Assembly: GCA_024734495.1 (NCBI GenBank)
Contig: JALMQS010000187.1
Location: 17,980,455-18,044,454, forward strand
DNA: 64,000 nucleotides
Source of the DNA: Forficula auricularia
Taxonomy: Eukaryota; Arthropoda; Insecta; Dermaptera; Forficulidae
Direction: 5' to 3'
The notes under the pieces were generated by a model. It was not told where the DNA came from. It did no database searches and worked only from the letters and a program-made list of their open reading frames with translations. The position numbers and the translations under genes are program-made. Numbering within the stretch: the stretch's first letter is position 1; the number at the start of each line of letters is the position of its first letter. This document shows positions 34,505 to 47,310 of this stretch, one piece after another.

Positions 34505-34600
34505 TACTGTGAAACATCGCAAAAGACCCTAACCCTCTTTAATTGGCAAATGTTTCATTACAAACCAACACCGCTTCCATTAGATTTATTTAACTTTTCC
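34505..34600 (+). mobile_element. Penelope-type tail fragment
   Basis: TGTTTCATTACAAACCAACA followed by CCGCTTCC; same phrase as 13650 and 25330. Directly follows unit C copy 2. Confidence 0.4.
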
Positions 34601-34901
34601 CTTAAATTTCTAAATCTAAGACGCCCCCCCAATTTCTACTTCTCTCTTTTATACAATCACAATTAAAATGAAATTGTTTATAATTATAATACTAATATTA
34701 ATACGATATTAATAAAAAAAAAAAAAAAATATTTGCTACGGGATCTCTTACGAAACCTCCAAATGAGAAAAGATTAACTCTGGATTAAATAAAAATTAAC
34801 TTTAAATACCTATACTATAAATGATACAAAAATTTCTAAAATTAATTAAAAAGATATGCATATTTTAAGAAATATCCATTTACAATTTTGAATATAACAT
34901 A

Positions 34902-35490
34902 AAATAAACTGAATGTTCTGATGTGGCCATCCACTTGACTTTACCATACAACCTGGCCCCTCCCTTATATTTAATATTTAATAAAATTATTTATAATCAT
35001 GTAGGGGAGGGGGTTAGTTTTTGCAATTTTAGACTTCTGTGGGCCCACGGATTATGTATACAAAATTTGGTTGAGTTTGGTAAATGGTCAAGATTTTCAT
35101 TTTTTGACCCTACACCCCCCCCCCTTTATTTTGGGTCGATATGTTCCAAAATCTAATCAGCTCTTAATCTCAATGGACCAAAAGTACGTGTGAAATTTGG
35201 TTTTGATATTCACAGTAGTTTTTGAGCTAGCTCGTCCACAAAATTTGGTAACGCACGTACTAACAGACTAACAGACATTTTGACAAAACAATTATTATCT
35301 CGAAAAATATAATTTTTTTAATATTCACTTATTAGGGCTTTTTTGTAGATCGAAATGCCATGGTTTCGCTCAATTTTTTAATCAAATTAGTTTCAGCCAT
35401 TTTTTAGATATTTCGAAAAAAAGAAGCAAAAAACCCCTTTTTTCATGCACGATTACAATACTTGACCATAGCCTATATGGTAAAGTAAAA
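34902..35490 (+). mobile_element. Helentron-like element, family B, copy 3
   Basis: AAATAAACTGAATGTTCTGA, GACTTTACCATACAACCTGG at the left; GACCATAGCCTATATGGTAA-AGTAAAA at the right. One internal ~115-bp unit ending in a C-run, then the GGGTCGATATGTTCC module. The simplest complete copy, about 590 bp. Confidence 0.62.
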
Positions 35491-35899
35491 AATATTTTTA
35501 AATGTATAAAAAGCAAAAAAAATTCTCGTAAAGTGGTGCTCCCTGCAGACGATACCTAGTTTGTTTTAAATTTTAAATTGTGCAATTAATAATAAATTGT
35601 AATTAAGAAATTGTTAGATAGCTCTTAGGCCAAAACTAATTATGCCTTCAACGGATTTCAAAAATTGTACTTCAAATTATATACGTAAGAGATTGTAAAA
35701 TTTTTTTAAATCGTAACACTATATGATCTGAATAAATGTGAAGGGAAAAGCAGTAGAAACGTTGAAAAATAAATTTCAATTCATCTGGGAATAATATGAG
35801 AATGAGGCTGTATAATCGTATGTAAATCAAAATAAGATTTGCATGTCCAGAATCATCCCTTTAGGCTGAGAAAATATGTCTTAATGGAATTAAAAAAAA

Positions 35900-36000
35900 T
35901 TACTGGGTTCGAAAAGTCTGTAATACGCCAAGAGGACAGGCTGTTTCTACATAGTCACCCTCTGAAGGATCAATCCTAGCACTTATTGATAAATTTCCAA
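35900..36000 (-). pseudogene. Possible mariner/IS630-like transposase C-terminal remnant
   Basis: Minus strand reads ISARIDPSEGDYVETACPLG...TFRTQ and a stop. I-P-EGDYVE resembles the GDYVEK ending of SETMAR-type mariner transposases. Too short to be sure; no inverted repeats located. Confidence 0.35.
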
Positions 36001-36767
36001 CATACTGTACTTTCAACATGCCAAGGCCGTTGACCATCAGAGAATAGTTAATAATACATGGAGCATTGATGATCAGGTTGTTGATGTTTCTTCACTCCAC
36101 TCATCATATAAATAGAAAATTAATTGAAATTTTGTATTTAAATTATGAGCGGTCTAATCATAAAAATCTTTTCAATCTTTTACTTTTTACTTTTAAAGAA
36201 ACTTTTCATAAAAAAAAATTGGTCATATCAACTTTTTCTTTAAAATACTTTGGTGGTCTGAAAAATCTTTTGGGTTGGACCTCTCATGGGAAAGTGAGAA
36301 AAATTGATTTTTTACAGATAGATGATTTGAGTAGACTCTAGTTATAAATAGTTATCATCATTTTAAATATGACTTTAGATTTAGACGGCGAAACATTCTG
36401 GAAAATTTTAAAAATTTTAATTAATTTTCTACTTTCACTATGGGTGGTCGAAGTAGAAAAATTCTACCATATTTACCGGGTGGTCATGATCCTGACAAAA
36501 TTTAAATGATAATTAAAACATCCTGTTTGCTACACAGATAATGTAAGTCTTTAAATAGGGACAAACTAATATTTATAAAAAAATCTGGTGTGACATAAAC
36601 ACACCACGCGATTTTACAATATACCTTCCCTTTCTCGTATAATTATTTAATTTGATTTTATTATATCAATAACATAGTTGATACATTTAATTGCATTCGT
36701 GTAGATAGGTATTTTTTGTTTTATATTGTTTCTTCTAAATATTTAAAAAAAGGTTAAAGCTATTTTT

Positions 36768-37742
36768 AACCGACTTCAATAAAGGAGGAGGTTCTCTATT
36801 CGACTGAATTTTTTTTTTGTGTGTCTATGTTACCTCATATCTCCCTCCGCCAATTGTGAACCGATTTTGATGATTTTTTTGCATTGGGTTCAGTCTAGCT
36901 TCCGATTGCTCCCGTTTTTTTCATTGGTATTGGACCTTTTTTGATATGTTTGTTCAGGCATAACTTCTTTGTTTATGAAGCGATTTTAATGATTCTTTTT
37001 TTATTGGAAAGAGGGTACCTTAGGGCTGGTACCATATTAATTTGGTCAAGTTCTGAAGATATGATCAATGACGAAATAACGTAAATCTCCAATTCTTATG
37101 AGCAAATAATCGAAATTATATTAAATAAAATCTTTTATAAAAAATCTTAAAACATTCATTTAAAACCCGCAAACGTTTCGAGAGAATTTCTATATTTAGG
37201 AATTGAATTTTATTATCATTTTCTGATTCATTAGCCCGACGCTTTCTCTTAAAAAATGCATGCAAGGTATTATATTAACTCACTATTAATAACATCACTA
37301 AAAAGAGAAAAATAATAATGATTTTTATAAAAAAAAAAATAAAACCGACTTCAAAAAAATTAAATGCAACAAATAAAATAATAATAACTAAAAAATAAAA
37401 TAAAATGCATTAAAAGTTATAAAATAACTTAGTAAATAACTCTATAATAATAATAATAAATAACTCTAATTTAGTTACAACCAAACGACGAAATATCAAC
37501 ATGAAATCACTTTTTGAAGTCGGTGCAAAACAACCTATATAAGCGAGCGTACTAAGTAAGATCCGTCGAGTTCGATTCACAAAGGCACCAACTTAAAAAA
37601 GTGATTTCATGTTAATATTTCGTCGTTTAGTTGTAACTAAATTAGATAATTATTTTATACCTTTTAGTGCATTTTATTTTATTTTTGAGTTATTATTATT
37701 TTATTTGTTGCATTTAATTTTTTTGAAGTCGGTTTTATTTTT
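36768..37742 (+). mobile_element. Family D element, copy 2, with internal foldback
   Basis: Starts AACCGACTTCAATAAAGGAG as at 31551 and ends TTTGTTGCATTTAATTTTTT-TGAAGTCGG. The right half (37338-37742) is a large inverted repeat of the 3' end around an unrelated ~90-bp centre. Imperfect 36-base direct repeats flank the whole element (36731-36766 and 37744-37779). Confidence 0.5.
37338..37742. repeat. ~400-bp inverted repeat within family D copy 2
   Basis: Arms run AAAACCGACTTCAAAAAAAT ... AACATGAAATCACTTTTT and the complement; the left arm has a small extra AATAAT block. The centre (about 37515-37595) contains TATATAAGCGAGCG and is not repeated elsewhere in the window. Confidence 0.8.
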
Positions 37743-38639
37743 TTCTTCTAAATATCTAAAAAAATGTTAAAGCTATTTTGATAAATATACTAAGCAAAAT
37801 TAGAGGTTAAGACCTACGAAAAAGCCTTTTAAATAGTCGACACGAAATTTGACCACACACGACCCCACGAAGTGAAATGTGGAGCTCTAGTTAATAATTA
37901 AATTGAAAGATAAAAAAGTTTCTTAACATATATTTTAACTATTAAACATAATTAAAGATGTAGATATTATTTAATTCACTCTTCTAATTAAAAATAATTG
38001 AATGTGCCCCTCGTTATAATTGGTTGAGAGATTTCTTTGTTTTCATTTGGAATACGGAACTATTTGTTGTTTTTTAAGTTCGAAATTGAGATGCAGTCTG
38101 CAGTGCACGTTGGTCTATTTCTATTTTAGATGACGAGAAATTAAAAGGGATCGTTTTTGTCTCTTCATCTGGTGGTTTCGTTATTTCCAGACAAGAACAC
38201 ACACAAAAAACTACAGATTTGAATTTAGAATCGAGCACCAGCCGATGGAGTTAATTTCTTTAACATTCCCACCGCCTGCTATCGAATAATATCATTATTA
38301 TCAACAAGATCAATGAATTAGTGAGGCCACAAAGCAATGACGAATGTTTAGCTCGGTATTTCTAAGAAGAATCATTGCGGATGACGTTATTTTTAATTTT
38401 TTGAATCATGATATTCAGAAAGAAAGACACATTTATAATAAATATTTTATTTAGATTACAATAAGTTGCAATTAATCAAAAGCGGTCGATGAGTTTTATT
38501 TATATATTTTTAAATATTATCTTTATTCTTAGTAAATTATTTCAAATGTCATATTCTTTATAATAAAACAAAAATGAATCTATCATCGACTCATCATTTT
38601 GTTTATTTATCATTTTATAGGAATCCTCTCTTTTATATA

Positions 38640-39492
38640 CCGGATGAGTTTTTTTTATCTTGAGACTGTCTTATAACTCAAAAACAGTGCATTATATGAA
38701 AAATTTTTCAAATAAAAGTTTATTTCTATCAAGGGGGAAACTAAACTACACTATTGTTTGATGATCTAGAACAAGCTTTCAAGGGTATTTCGAGGTTAAG
38801 TTCTGTTTTTTAAATGGAAACCTATATGTTTCTGTACATATTCTTAATTTAGGAAAAAAAACTGAACAACTTTCATTGGAACTATTTTTTATACATCAAA
38901 TAAAATTTTTTTAAATAATTTTGCCCTCAGCAGCTTCATTTTATCGTGTTGTAAATCTATTTAAAAAAAAACAGGGAATGTAAAGGGTACGAAGAAACTT
39001 AAAAGCCCAAAATAACGAAATTGGAACTGGAATTCATCCAGAAAACTTGCGATACACTTATACACTCATATAATCTGGAATGTCGCAGAACAGTGTCGCA
39101 AAATTATTAAATTATTAATTATTATTAAATTATTTATTTATAATAATTAAATATTTGATAATTAAGTTGAATGATTGTTAAAAATAATTATTAGGATTTT
39201 TTTTGAGATCTAATTGATTTAATTTTTTTTTTTATTTGATGTCGTATAAAAAATATTTCTAATGAAAGTTTTTTTTTCTAAAATTTGGAAAATGTACAGA
39301 AAGATATAGGTTTCAATTTAAAAAACAGAACTTGACCTCGAAATACCTTTGAAAGCTTGTTCTAGGTCGACAAACAATAGCGTAGTTTAGTTTCCCCTTG
39401 ATGTAAATAAACTTTTATTTGAAACTTTTTTTCATATAATGCATTGTTTTTGAGTTATAAGACTCAAGTCTCAAGATAAAAAACTCACCCGG
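38640..39492. mobile_element. Foldback element with ~290-bp inverted repeats and TA flanks (mariner-like)
   Basis: Left end CCGGATGAGTTTTTTTTATC and right end the complement of CCGGGTGAGTTTTTTATCTTG. Arms extend over phrases such as GAACAAGCTTTCAAGGGTAT and GAAACCTATATGTTTCTGTA and match along most of 38640-38930 versus 39220-39492. Flanking TA on both sides suits a Tc1/mariner-type insertion. No transposase. Confidence 0.65.
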
Positions 39493-40127
39493 TATACTAG
39501 TATAATTATATATGTTGAAGAAAACCGTTTTGTTATCGATAACGAAAAATTTGGTGTTGCTGGTCAAATTTTCTAAAAACATTAAGGAAAATTAAAATAA
39601 AAATGATAAGAAAGAGTAACTGAATTTTAACACTTGCTAAATTATAGAGCTTGAAAATTTCGCATAATGTAAAATAGTGTAGGTCAAATATTATGGCAAA
39701 AATTGGTTAAATTAATAAAATCACAAATCTGAAATTTTTATTAAGATCAACTTGAAAGTATGATTTTCTCGAAATTCGATTTATCACTTTAATTCTCAGT
39801 CCCTCAAATAAGGAAAATAATTTCACCCCATGGTGTATAGGTACAGGTGAATATTTATGATCTTATTATCTTTAGAATATGAGGAAAAAATGAATTCATT
39901 TTAAAATCTATCGAAATTTTTGACTATAAAGTTAAGATAATCTCTAAAGAAGTTTAACCAGAGAACTCACACACTCATTTTATAAAAAAAATAGTATGTG
40001 AAAAATAAATATTTTTTGATTCGATTCATGGGTTATGTTTTTTAGGGTAGATCATTAGAAATACTATATATAAGAGCCTAGATTAATTTGTAACAACGCT
40101 AAGAGAATTTTCTTTAAAAAAATTACC

Positions 40128-40196
40128 CTCTTGCCTAGAATCGAACCGACGAACTCTTGAACTAAGGGCATCAGCTCTAGCCATTACACCAATGCA
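40128..40196 (-). mobile_element. tRNA-like sequence (SINE head or tRNA pseudogene)
   Basis: Minus strand: GCATTGGTGTAATGGCTAGA (A-box region) and, 37 bases on, GGTTCGATTCT (B box). The 7-base acceptor ends do not pair well, so it is not called a functional tRNA. Confidence 0.45.
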
Positions 40197-40639
40197 ACAT
40201 TAATATTTATATCTTGATTTCTGTTACTAAAACTATATATTTTTGATTTAGACTTTGTGTCGAGATAATATTGTATTCATTTGAACTCGAATGAAAATGA
40301 AAAAACAGCAATAGATTTTGAATTAAGAAACATTAAATATATATTAATTAACGAGGCAAATTTGAAATATAATTGTCAGCTCGGATTTTAAACTGATGGC
40401 TCCAATCGATTTTCATTAACCAGGCAAATTTGAAATATAATTGTAATTTGGACTCGAATTTTGAAATGAAAGACTCCAATTAATTTTAAATTAAGAAACA
40501 TTAAATATATTGATAATTATTTCCCCCTCCCCTCGCCACTCAAAAATTAAAGAGGCGAAACTTTTAAGAGACGATGTATTTTCGGTAGTTTACGGGTATA
40601 CATTTGGAGTGTGGTTTTTTAAGAGGAATAACATTTTTG

Positions 40640-40705
40640 GACCGAGACGCTGCCCGCCAGGGCACCAGCCCGGAGGGCCGAGCTTCGAGGGCGTGCCTTC
40701 GCAAA
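40640..40705. other. GC-rich island in AT-rich intron
   Basis: Contains GACGCTGCCCGCCAGGGCAC and GAGGGCCGAGCTTCGAGGGC with partial palindromes. It sits in an 83-codon plus-strand open frame (40510-40761) with no recognisable domain. Origin unknown; base composition is unlike the surroundings. Confidence 0.5.
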
Positions 40706-43700
40706 TAAAAAATAAACAATCTGCCTGTCCAGTCAGCTCTCTTTTACAATACTTGCATTGACTACAGATTTTGCGACAAGGGAAATATGTCTAAACTATT
40801 TCATCCAGAGATAATTAATAGTCAAGGATTTAGATATGAAATTTAATAGATGGAGTAGACTATTTTAATCTATTATGAATAAATCATCTGCAAGATGTAA
40901 ATAAATATTAGTACCTACCTACGTAATTTATTTTCTAGATTTTATTTATTTTAAAAATGTCGAGGTTCTTAATATCGAATTCTTTTGGAATTTTCTTAGA
41001 TATAAAAAAAGAATGAGTATTGATCCAGTGTTTTCCTTGCCAAGATTGGACTCACGATATTGCTCAGGTGTGTGGCTTTTCAAAGAAGCGTTGCCTGCGT
41101 TATATACATTATAATTGATTTTGTTAAATTTAAATTTATTTTAAGAATTTCTTATTTATACACACTTGAAAAAATGTTTTCTACAGTAAAGTTATGATTG
41201 AAATTTCTCAAATTTATAAATATGAATTTTGCTGGTAAAAAAAAGAGCAGTTTTCCATTTTAGTAGTTCAATTTTAGCAATTTATTTATTATTATCCAAA
41301 TAATTTTTAAATTGGTCAATAATTTATAATTATAAATAAATCATTATTAAGTATATAGTGATTAAACTTTTTTAAAATAAATTGTGTTTTTAGAACAAAT
41401 AATAAACTTTTTAATAAGAAAAAAATTCTACCTCTTATTTGTAACTTCTAGAATTTATTTATTTATAAAAAATTATATATATTTTTTCTCTTACAACTTA
41501 TGACCCTTAGCTTACAATTAGTGCTTCTTTGAAGTATAAAAGATCTAATTGCTTTAAATATTATGAATAGTAAATGAATCGACAAATACTACTAATATTC
41601 TAATCGTGACTTTCTCAAATTTATTCAAATTGTTCAATGAACATATATGGAGGATACATATATTTAAGTGATATTGAAATAAGTATTAATAACACAATCA
41701 TTAGTTTTTCATTGATGGTTCTCTAAAGTAATTTTATCACAGATACCGTTCACCCGTACCCACACAATTACTTAAGATATCATTTTCTCTCAACTCTCTA
41801 TTATAATTAAAATTAATGTCACGAAAAATTGCTCCTCTCTAAAAAAGGTCTTCTTCCTCCTCTGAGTGGTTTCTCTACAGAGAAAATACCTTTATTTCTT
41901 ATAATCTTGGTAAACAGTCCTTTTAGAAACTCTCCTCTTAGGCAATTGGTGTCAATTAGTTTTAGTGTCTTTTCTCATTGTGATTGCTGTTAATTATAAG
42001 AATCAAATACATAAATCAAATAGCGTTTGAAGGAAACAATTTATTTTGTAGAATACTTTTATTATAACTAGAATATGTTTATTGTATATAAAAATCAACT
42101 GTTCCGAATGACAAAACAAACTGCAAGGTTTCATTTCTCATCTAAAGTGAAAATTGTTTAACATTTCAAAATATTTTTCATCGAAAGTACCCATACTAAA
42201 ATATTTTTATATATTTTTACAGATTTTTAAATCAGGGTTGAAAAATTAGAGGAAGGGGAACACTTCTAACCACTTCTAGTGAATTTGTCTCGGCACACGT
42301 TTGGGGTATCGAAATAAAAATTACAAGAAAACTTTTTTAATATAGAATTTTAAAAGTTCAATCGAAGAGCGGTGGAAAAAATTTCACTCTCACCAGCAGT
42401 TTTTATGTTTGAGAAGATGCCTTAATTTTTTTAAACTTTTACAATATATGTGATATTGTAAATATTAAAAGCATATGCCTATGAAATTAGTGGAAAATTA
42501 TTCATACGACGCTGTGGTAAATCCAAGGATTAAATGAAGAATGTATCTTTTTATCCTAATAAAAATATTTTTATTTATTTGAGTCTACATGTTGATATCA
42601 TTTTGAGAAAATTATAATAATAAAAAATACATATGTATTATCAAGGAATTTTTTTTAAAATAAATAAATAACTATATGGTAAAACTAGCTAATCCAGCTA
42701 AATGAACCGGCTGTAGTTGAGATATAGCAATCTTCTAATTAACATTTGTTGAAGGCTTTCACAGTACAATGCAATGCGATGGCAGGTTGTCAGGTGGATA
42801 TAAAAGAATGATTACTTTTACATCAAGGAAGGCTTTAAATGTTAGTATTTAGTTAAAAATTAAATATTCTGCCTGTCTTTTTTTTAATAGTTAAATATAT
42901 TTTTAGGAAACAAAAATAATTGATCCTAATTCGACTGCTTTAAAGATACCCTAGGGCGCTTAGTGGAATTAAGATGTAATAAGTTGACATAAATAATACA
43001 CCTGAGTGCACAAATTACACAATTATACATAGAAAAATAAATAAGATCAAATATTGTAGTAGTCCAAACTTAAATTTAGTTGTAAATACTGGATGAGAAA
43101 AAGGATGCTTCCGCTGCTTGATAGGACACTTCCTCTCCATTTAGGGTTTTATATATATATGTCGTTTAATCACAAGAAAATTACTCTATCTAAATATTTG
43201 CAAGCCGAAATTAGCTATTTTGATATTAAAAAACAAAAACAAAAAAACGAGTTTTAACACTACCAGAATTCCTTAGTCCTTTATCTTATAATTAATAGAT
43301 TTCAAGATAAAAAAAAAGTAAATATTTGCTATTATTAATTACTTCACGGAAAGAATCCAAAAGGCAAGATAATTTTTTTGATTGGAATAAAATAATATCG
43401 ATATCTGGTTAACAATTGCGTCGTTTGGCTTATGTCTAAGTATTAAGAAACAGTTTTAAGCGGAGAGAGTGAAAGGATTTGGGGGTGGTAGAAATTAATT
43501 TCTTTTAAAGCTAGCTTAAAATAGTTGATTCGAAAACAAAACAAAAAAAAAATATGAAATCGATTTGGAATTTTGAATTGTATTTAAAGCAAATCGCTTA
43601 CGAAAACTCAAGTTAGAAAACTAATGAATGGCTTGAATTTTTCATCAACCACTTAGCGCACTTTAGAGACGAGGAAAGATTTTCAACTTCTATTAAATAT

Positions 43701-44480
43701 TCAAATGAGGAATACGAAGGAATTCGGAAGACTTAACATTTTCAAAGACTAGATTAGAAAATTGGATGTTCTCTTCAAATGAATAAATTTGTTGAGAAGA
43801 AGAATAGTTTTGAACAAGTAGAGCAATATAATTATATTTTAGTTAATTTAAACTTTTCCTGAATTTAAAAACAACCCTAGAATTTATTCCTTTTTTTTAA
43901 ACTAAGTCTACATTTCGTAGTAGATTGGGAATAAAAACTAAAAAAATAACAAAAATAAAGCAGATCTTTTCTTAGCGGAAAAAGTTTTTCTTCTAAGTAA
44001 CTCATTTTAATATTCTTTGACCCACACTTGTTAGTCGCAACACATCATGGTTAATACCACTTATCTGAAATAATGGGAAATTTAATATTCCCGTTAAAGT
44101 CAGCTTCATGTTTGTACAGATTCGAAAAATACATGTCTTTGACACAGTATGTCTTAAATAATTAGATTTGGAACTTTTTGTTGCTTCAGAAATTTTGTTC
44201 AAAAATGCAAAAAATCTGAACAAAAATCCAATTGTGATATGATTAGCTATCAAACGGTTAAAATTATTGAGCTGAAATTTGACATAGATGTTTGTATTAA
44301 TAAATTGTATCCGGTGCAAAGTTTCAAATTTCTGGCTCAGACCGTTGACAGAGAAAGATTTGTCAAATACTATTATCTACGGACAGCGTATCGAGCTTTG
44401 GAAAAGTTTTTACTTTTCCTTTAATTCTTATTTCAATATAACAAATCCTTTCGACAAAATAACATTTTAATAGATAGAGT

Positions 44481-44646
44481 CGAGGGGTGAACCGCGATTG
44501 GAATTAGGTGTACACCGTCTTTGGAATTATGTGGAATTATTTTGGAATTCATTAGATAATGCCCCTCCATCTATTATCTTCTACTTGGAAATCAAAGTGG
44601 AAGTGGAAGTAGGTGTACACGATATTAGGACGAGGTTCACCCCTCG
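44481..44646. mobile_element. hAT-type MITE
   Basis: 166 bp with inverted ends CGAGGGGTGAACC / GGTTCACCCCTCG and subterminal GGTGTACACSRT. Perfect 8-bp direct repeats GATAGAGT at 44473-44480 and 44647-44654, the hAT target-duplication length. Confidence 0.78.
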
Positions 44647-45029
44647 GATAGAGTTGAGTGAAGGCTGATGGTCAAAATAGTCTTAGTTCTATCTATGATT
44701 TTTTTGGACTTTAATTGTTCAAATCAGTAAGGTTTTAAATCCAAAATTAAATAAATGAATCTAAATTTAGATGGTAGATTGTTTGTTTTGAAACAGTGAC
44801 TGCAGCTATGATTTCATCAAGAGTTAATCTAGAAAATAGACAGTTACAATAATAAATAAACCGAATGTTTTGATTTGAGAATTATTGCTGGGATGATTAA
44901 AAAAACAAATATTTAGAGAGAAATGTCAAATTTTTGCCTTAAACGTTCATATGTCGGCTAATGAACCAGATCAAAAAAAACTTAAGAATTTCCAATACCT
45001 ACGTATTTAGAAAAACAAGAGAGAGGTTT

Positions 45030-45130
45030 TTGTCTCGAGGGTGTGAGTTGACTGCCCGGATAGCGTATTAGTTCTCAGGTTCGACTCCTGGGTGGATGAA
45101 TCCCCTCTGATATCGCAATTTAATAATATT
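45030..45130 (+). mobile_element. tRNA-like SINE fragment
   Basis: GGTTCGACTCCTGGG (B box) preceded by GACTGCCCGGATAGCG and followed by CCCCTCTGATATCGCAATTT, the junction seen at 27357-27375 and 53846-53870. A member of the same family as 27291, in single-arm form. Confidence 0.5.
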
Positions 45131-45487
45131 TCTACTAAAATCTTAGAATTTGTCCGAAGAAGATTGATTGAATTCTATCTCTTTTAAAATACATCTTGGT
45201 TAATCTGAACCCGAGCTGATTTTTTGAAAAAAACTACCTGCTATTTTCAAAAAAAAGATGCTCAAAACTTTAATTATACATTTAGAAAAACAGTTAACCA
45301 AACTCCAACATAATCAAAAAATGTTTTAATACTATATATTTATTTCTATCACTTTTTTTTCTTGCTAAGAGTCATTTTAAACTTCTAAAATTCTGAGCAT
45401 AATATGAAAAACTCAACAATTACAACAAAAATACAAAATAATTTATGGGTATCCAGCAATAACATATAAGTTCCCTAGAACGCTATT

Positions 45488-45678
45488 TTTTTTTTTTTTT
45501 TTTTTTTTTGGCTTTTCGGCCTTTCTAGCCATAAGCCTAATTACGATACTAGTTATATTTTTTTTAAATTTGTCTCTACCCCCGGGGTCAGATTTTAGCT
45601 GGATGCCTCGAGTCGGATTCGAACCCGGGTCCCCTGGTTAGCTCGCTGTCACGCTACCGCCTAGCCTATCTGACCCCT
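45488..45678 (-). mobile_element. tRNA-derived SINE, copy S2
   Basis: Same family as 22515-22693: minus strand GGGGTCAGATAGGCTAGGCG, B box GGTTCGAATCC, body ending GGCTTATGGCTAGAAAGGCC and a ~27-base A tail. Perfect 15-bp target duplication CCCTAGAACGCTATT at 45473-45487 and 45679-45693. The perfect duplication and long tail mark a recent insertion. Confidence 0.9.
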
Positions 45679-47116
45679 CCCTAGAACGCTATTAAATAAA
45701 TATAAACAACTGCCTATAAATGTTGACAAATCCATCAAAAATTGGGTAAAAAGTTTTGAAAATATCAATGAAAATTCGTTTTTATCAACATGAATTTAAT
45801 AGTATAACTTCGACGAAAACTTTATAAAATTATATCACTTTTAAGATCGAAATATTATGTTTCATACTTAACTGATGGGATTGAAACATAACACAATTAA
45901 CATCATCCCCTGGGAATGCTTGAATGTCTACAAAAATCAATGAAGGCTCTATAAGATTCTCTCTAAAGAATCACTGTGTTAGAGATTAAATACCCGGGTT
46001 ACATAATCGAGATAAAAGTTCTTGGGGTCAGGGATTATTGAATTTCCTGCAGTGAATTTGAGCTGAAATTCTTATTAAAAATTAATGCATTCTAATGATT
46101 AATCCTTATCATTTAAATAATCTGTTCTAGAAATATCTTAAGCAAAAATATCTCTGATTTTTCTCACTCATTCGGATAATTTTTTGGCCTAATTTCTCGA
46201 GAATGTGATGCGATCAGCAAAGAAAGCATTGCTGTTTTGAAGAAATGAACCGAGTTGCATACTGAACGCGATAAGGAAGGAAGGAAAGGAATAAGGAATG
46301 AATGTCAAAGAGTGACGTCATGTCCGCTGAATGCAAATGGAAATCCATTTAAATAGAATTGAAAAAACAACCGTTCGATTTGTTAAGTTAGGACATCACT
46401 ATATGATAACAACAAAGAAGGCGTCAAGTGACAAAAGCCAATCGACAATCTTAGTCTATTCCTCTATTGGATATAGGTATTAAATATGAAATAACATCCG
46501 GTAATATCCTATCTATTTATTTCTTTATAAGGAAATTACGTCAAATTGAAATTTATTTAAATAAACCACACCTTTTATTGCAAGACTTCTTATTTTACTT
46601 ATTAAATTAAACCATTTCAACAGTACTTAACATTGACTATGCCTATATTCTGAAGGGGTATAGCTGTTGTGATTCTAGTAAAATATACGTTTGGAACTAC
46701 CAGTAAAATTTTCTATTTTAATTCCATTGCAAGTCATTAGAGTAGTAACGCCTGTAAATATGTCAAACCAAGAGCATTTATAGTATTTAAATGTGATAAA
46801 ATAATCCGCAATTTTTGGATTCTACTGACAGATCAGTTGATTAAATCTTCACATCGGGTCTTTTTGCAAATTCGTAATTGTGATGAGATGAATGAATGTT
46901 AATATGGATGAACTTGATTTCTTATCTGTATATTTTATTCTTTATTTCCTTAATATGTATTAAACTTGCACAGTTTATCATTAATTTTGACATTTTTTTC
47001 TAATAAGTCAGAGATAAAGTTCTTGAAAAGCCTTAACTAGTTTTGCGTCTTACAATAATGAAAGTCAAAATTATACAATTCGTTCTTGGTTATCTTTCTT
47101 GATCCCTTAGCTCTTA

Positions 47117-47310
47117 GGGCCAGTTGTATGTCGGTTGGTAAAGTCTTTGTAAAAGTTGACAAAGAGTAAAACCTTAGAATTCACCTTGTGCCAGGCCGGA
47201 TGGCCAATCAGATGACACGCACTTTCATCTGATTGGCACAAGGTGAATTCTAAGGTTTTACCCTTTATCAACTTTTACAAAGACTTTACGAACCGACATA
47301 CAACTGGCCC
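47117..47310. mobile_element. Harbinger-like MITE, copy 2
   Basis: 194-bp foldback, ends GGGCCAGTTGTATGTCGG / complement, flanked by TTA on both sides (47114-47116, 47311-47313). The loop shares GCCAATCAGATGACA with the 15475 copy although the stems between differ. Confidence 0.78.

Noticed and set aside
34283..34666. 127-codon frame starting MLPWALATAG
   Set aside because: Same reason: it runs from the exon-like block into transposon-end sequence.
36066..36341. 91-codon plus-strand frame
   Set aside because: No recognisable motif; composition matches surrounding intron.
40128..40196. Functional tRNA gene
   Set aside because: A and B boxes are present, but the acceptor stem does not pair and no clear anticodon arm could be drawn; kept as tRNA-like only.
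44002..44319. 105-codon minus-strand frame
   Set aside because: AT-rich, no motif, and overlapped by equally long plus-strand frames; likely chance.
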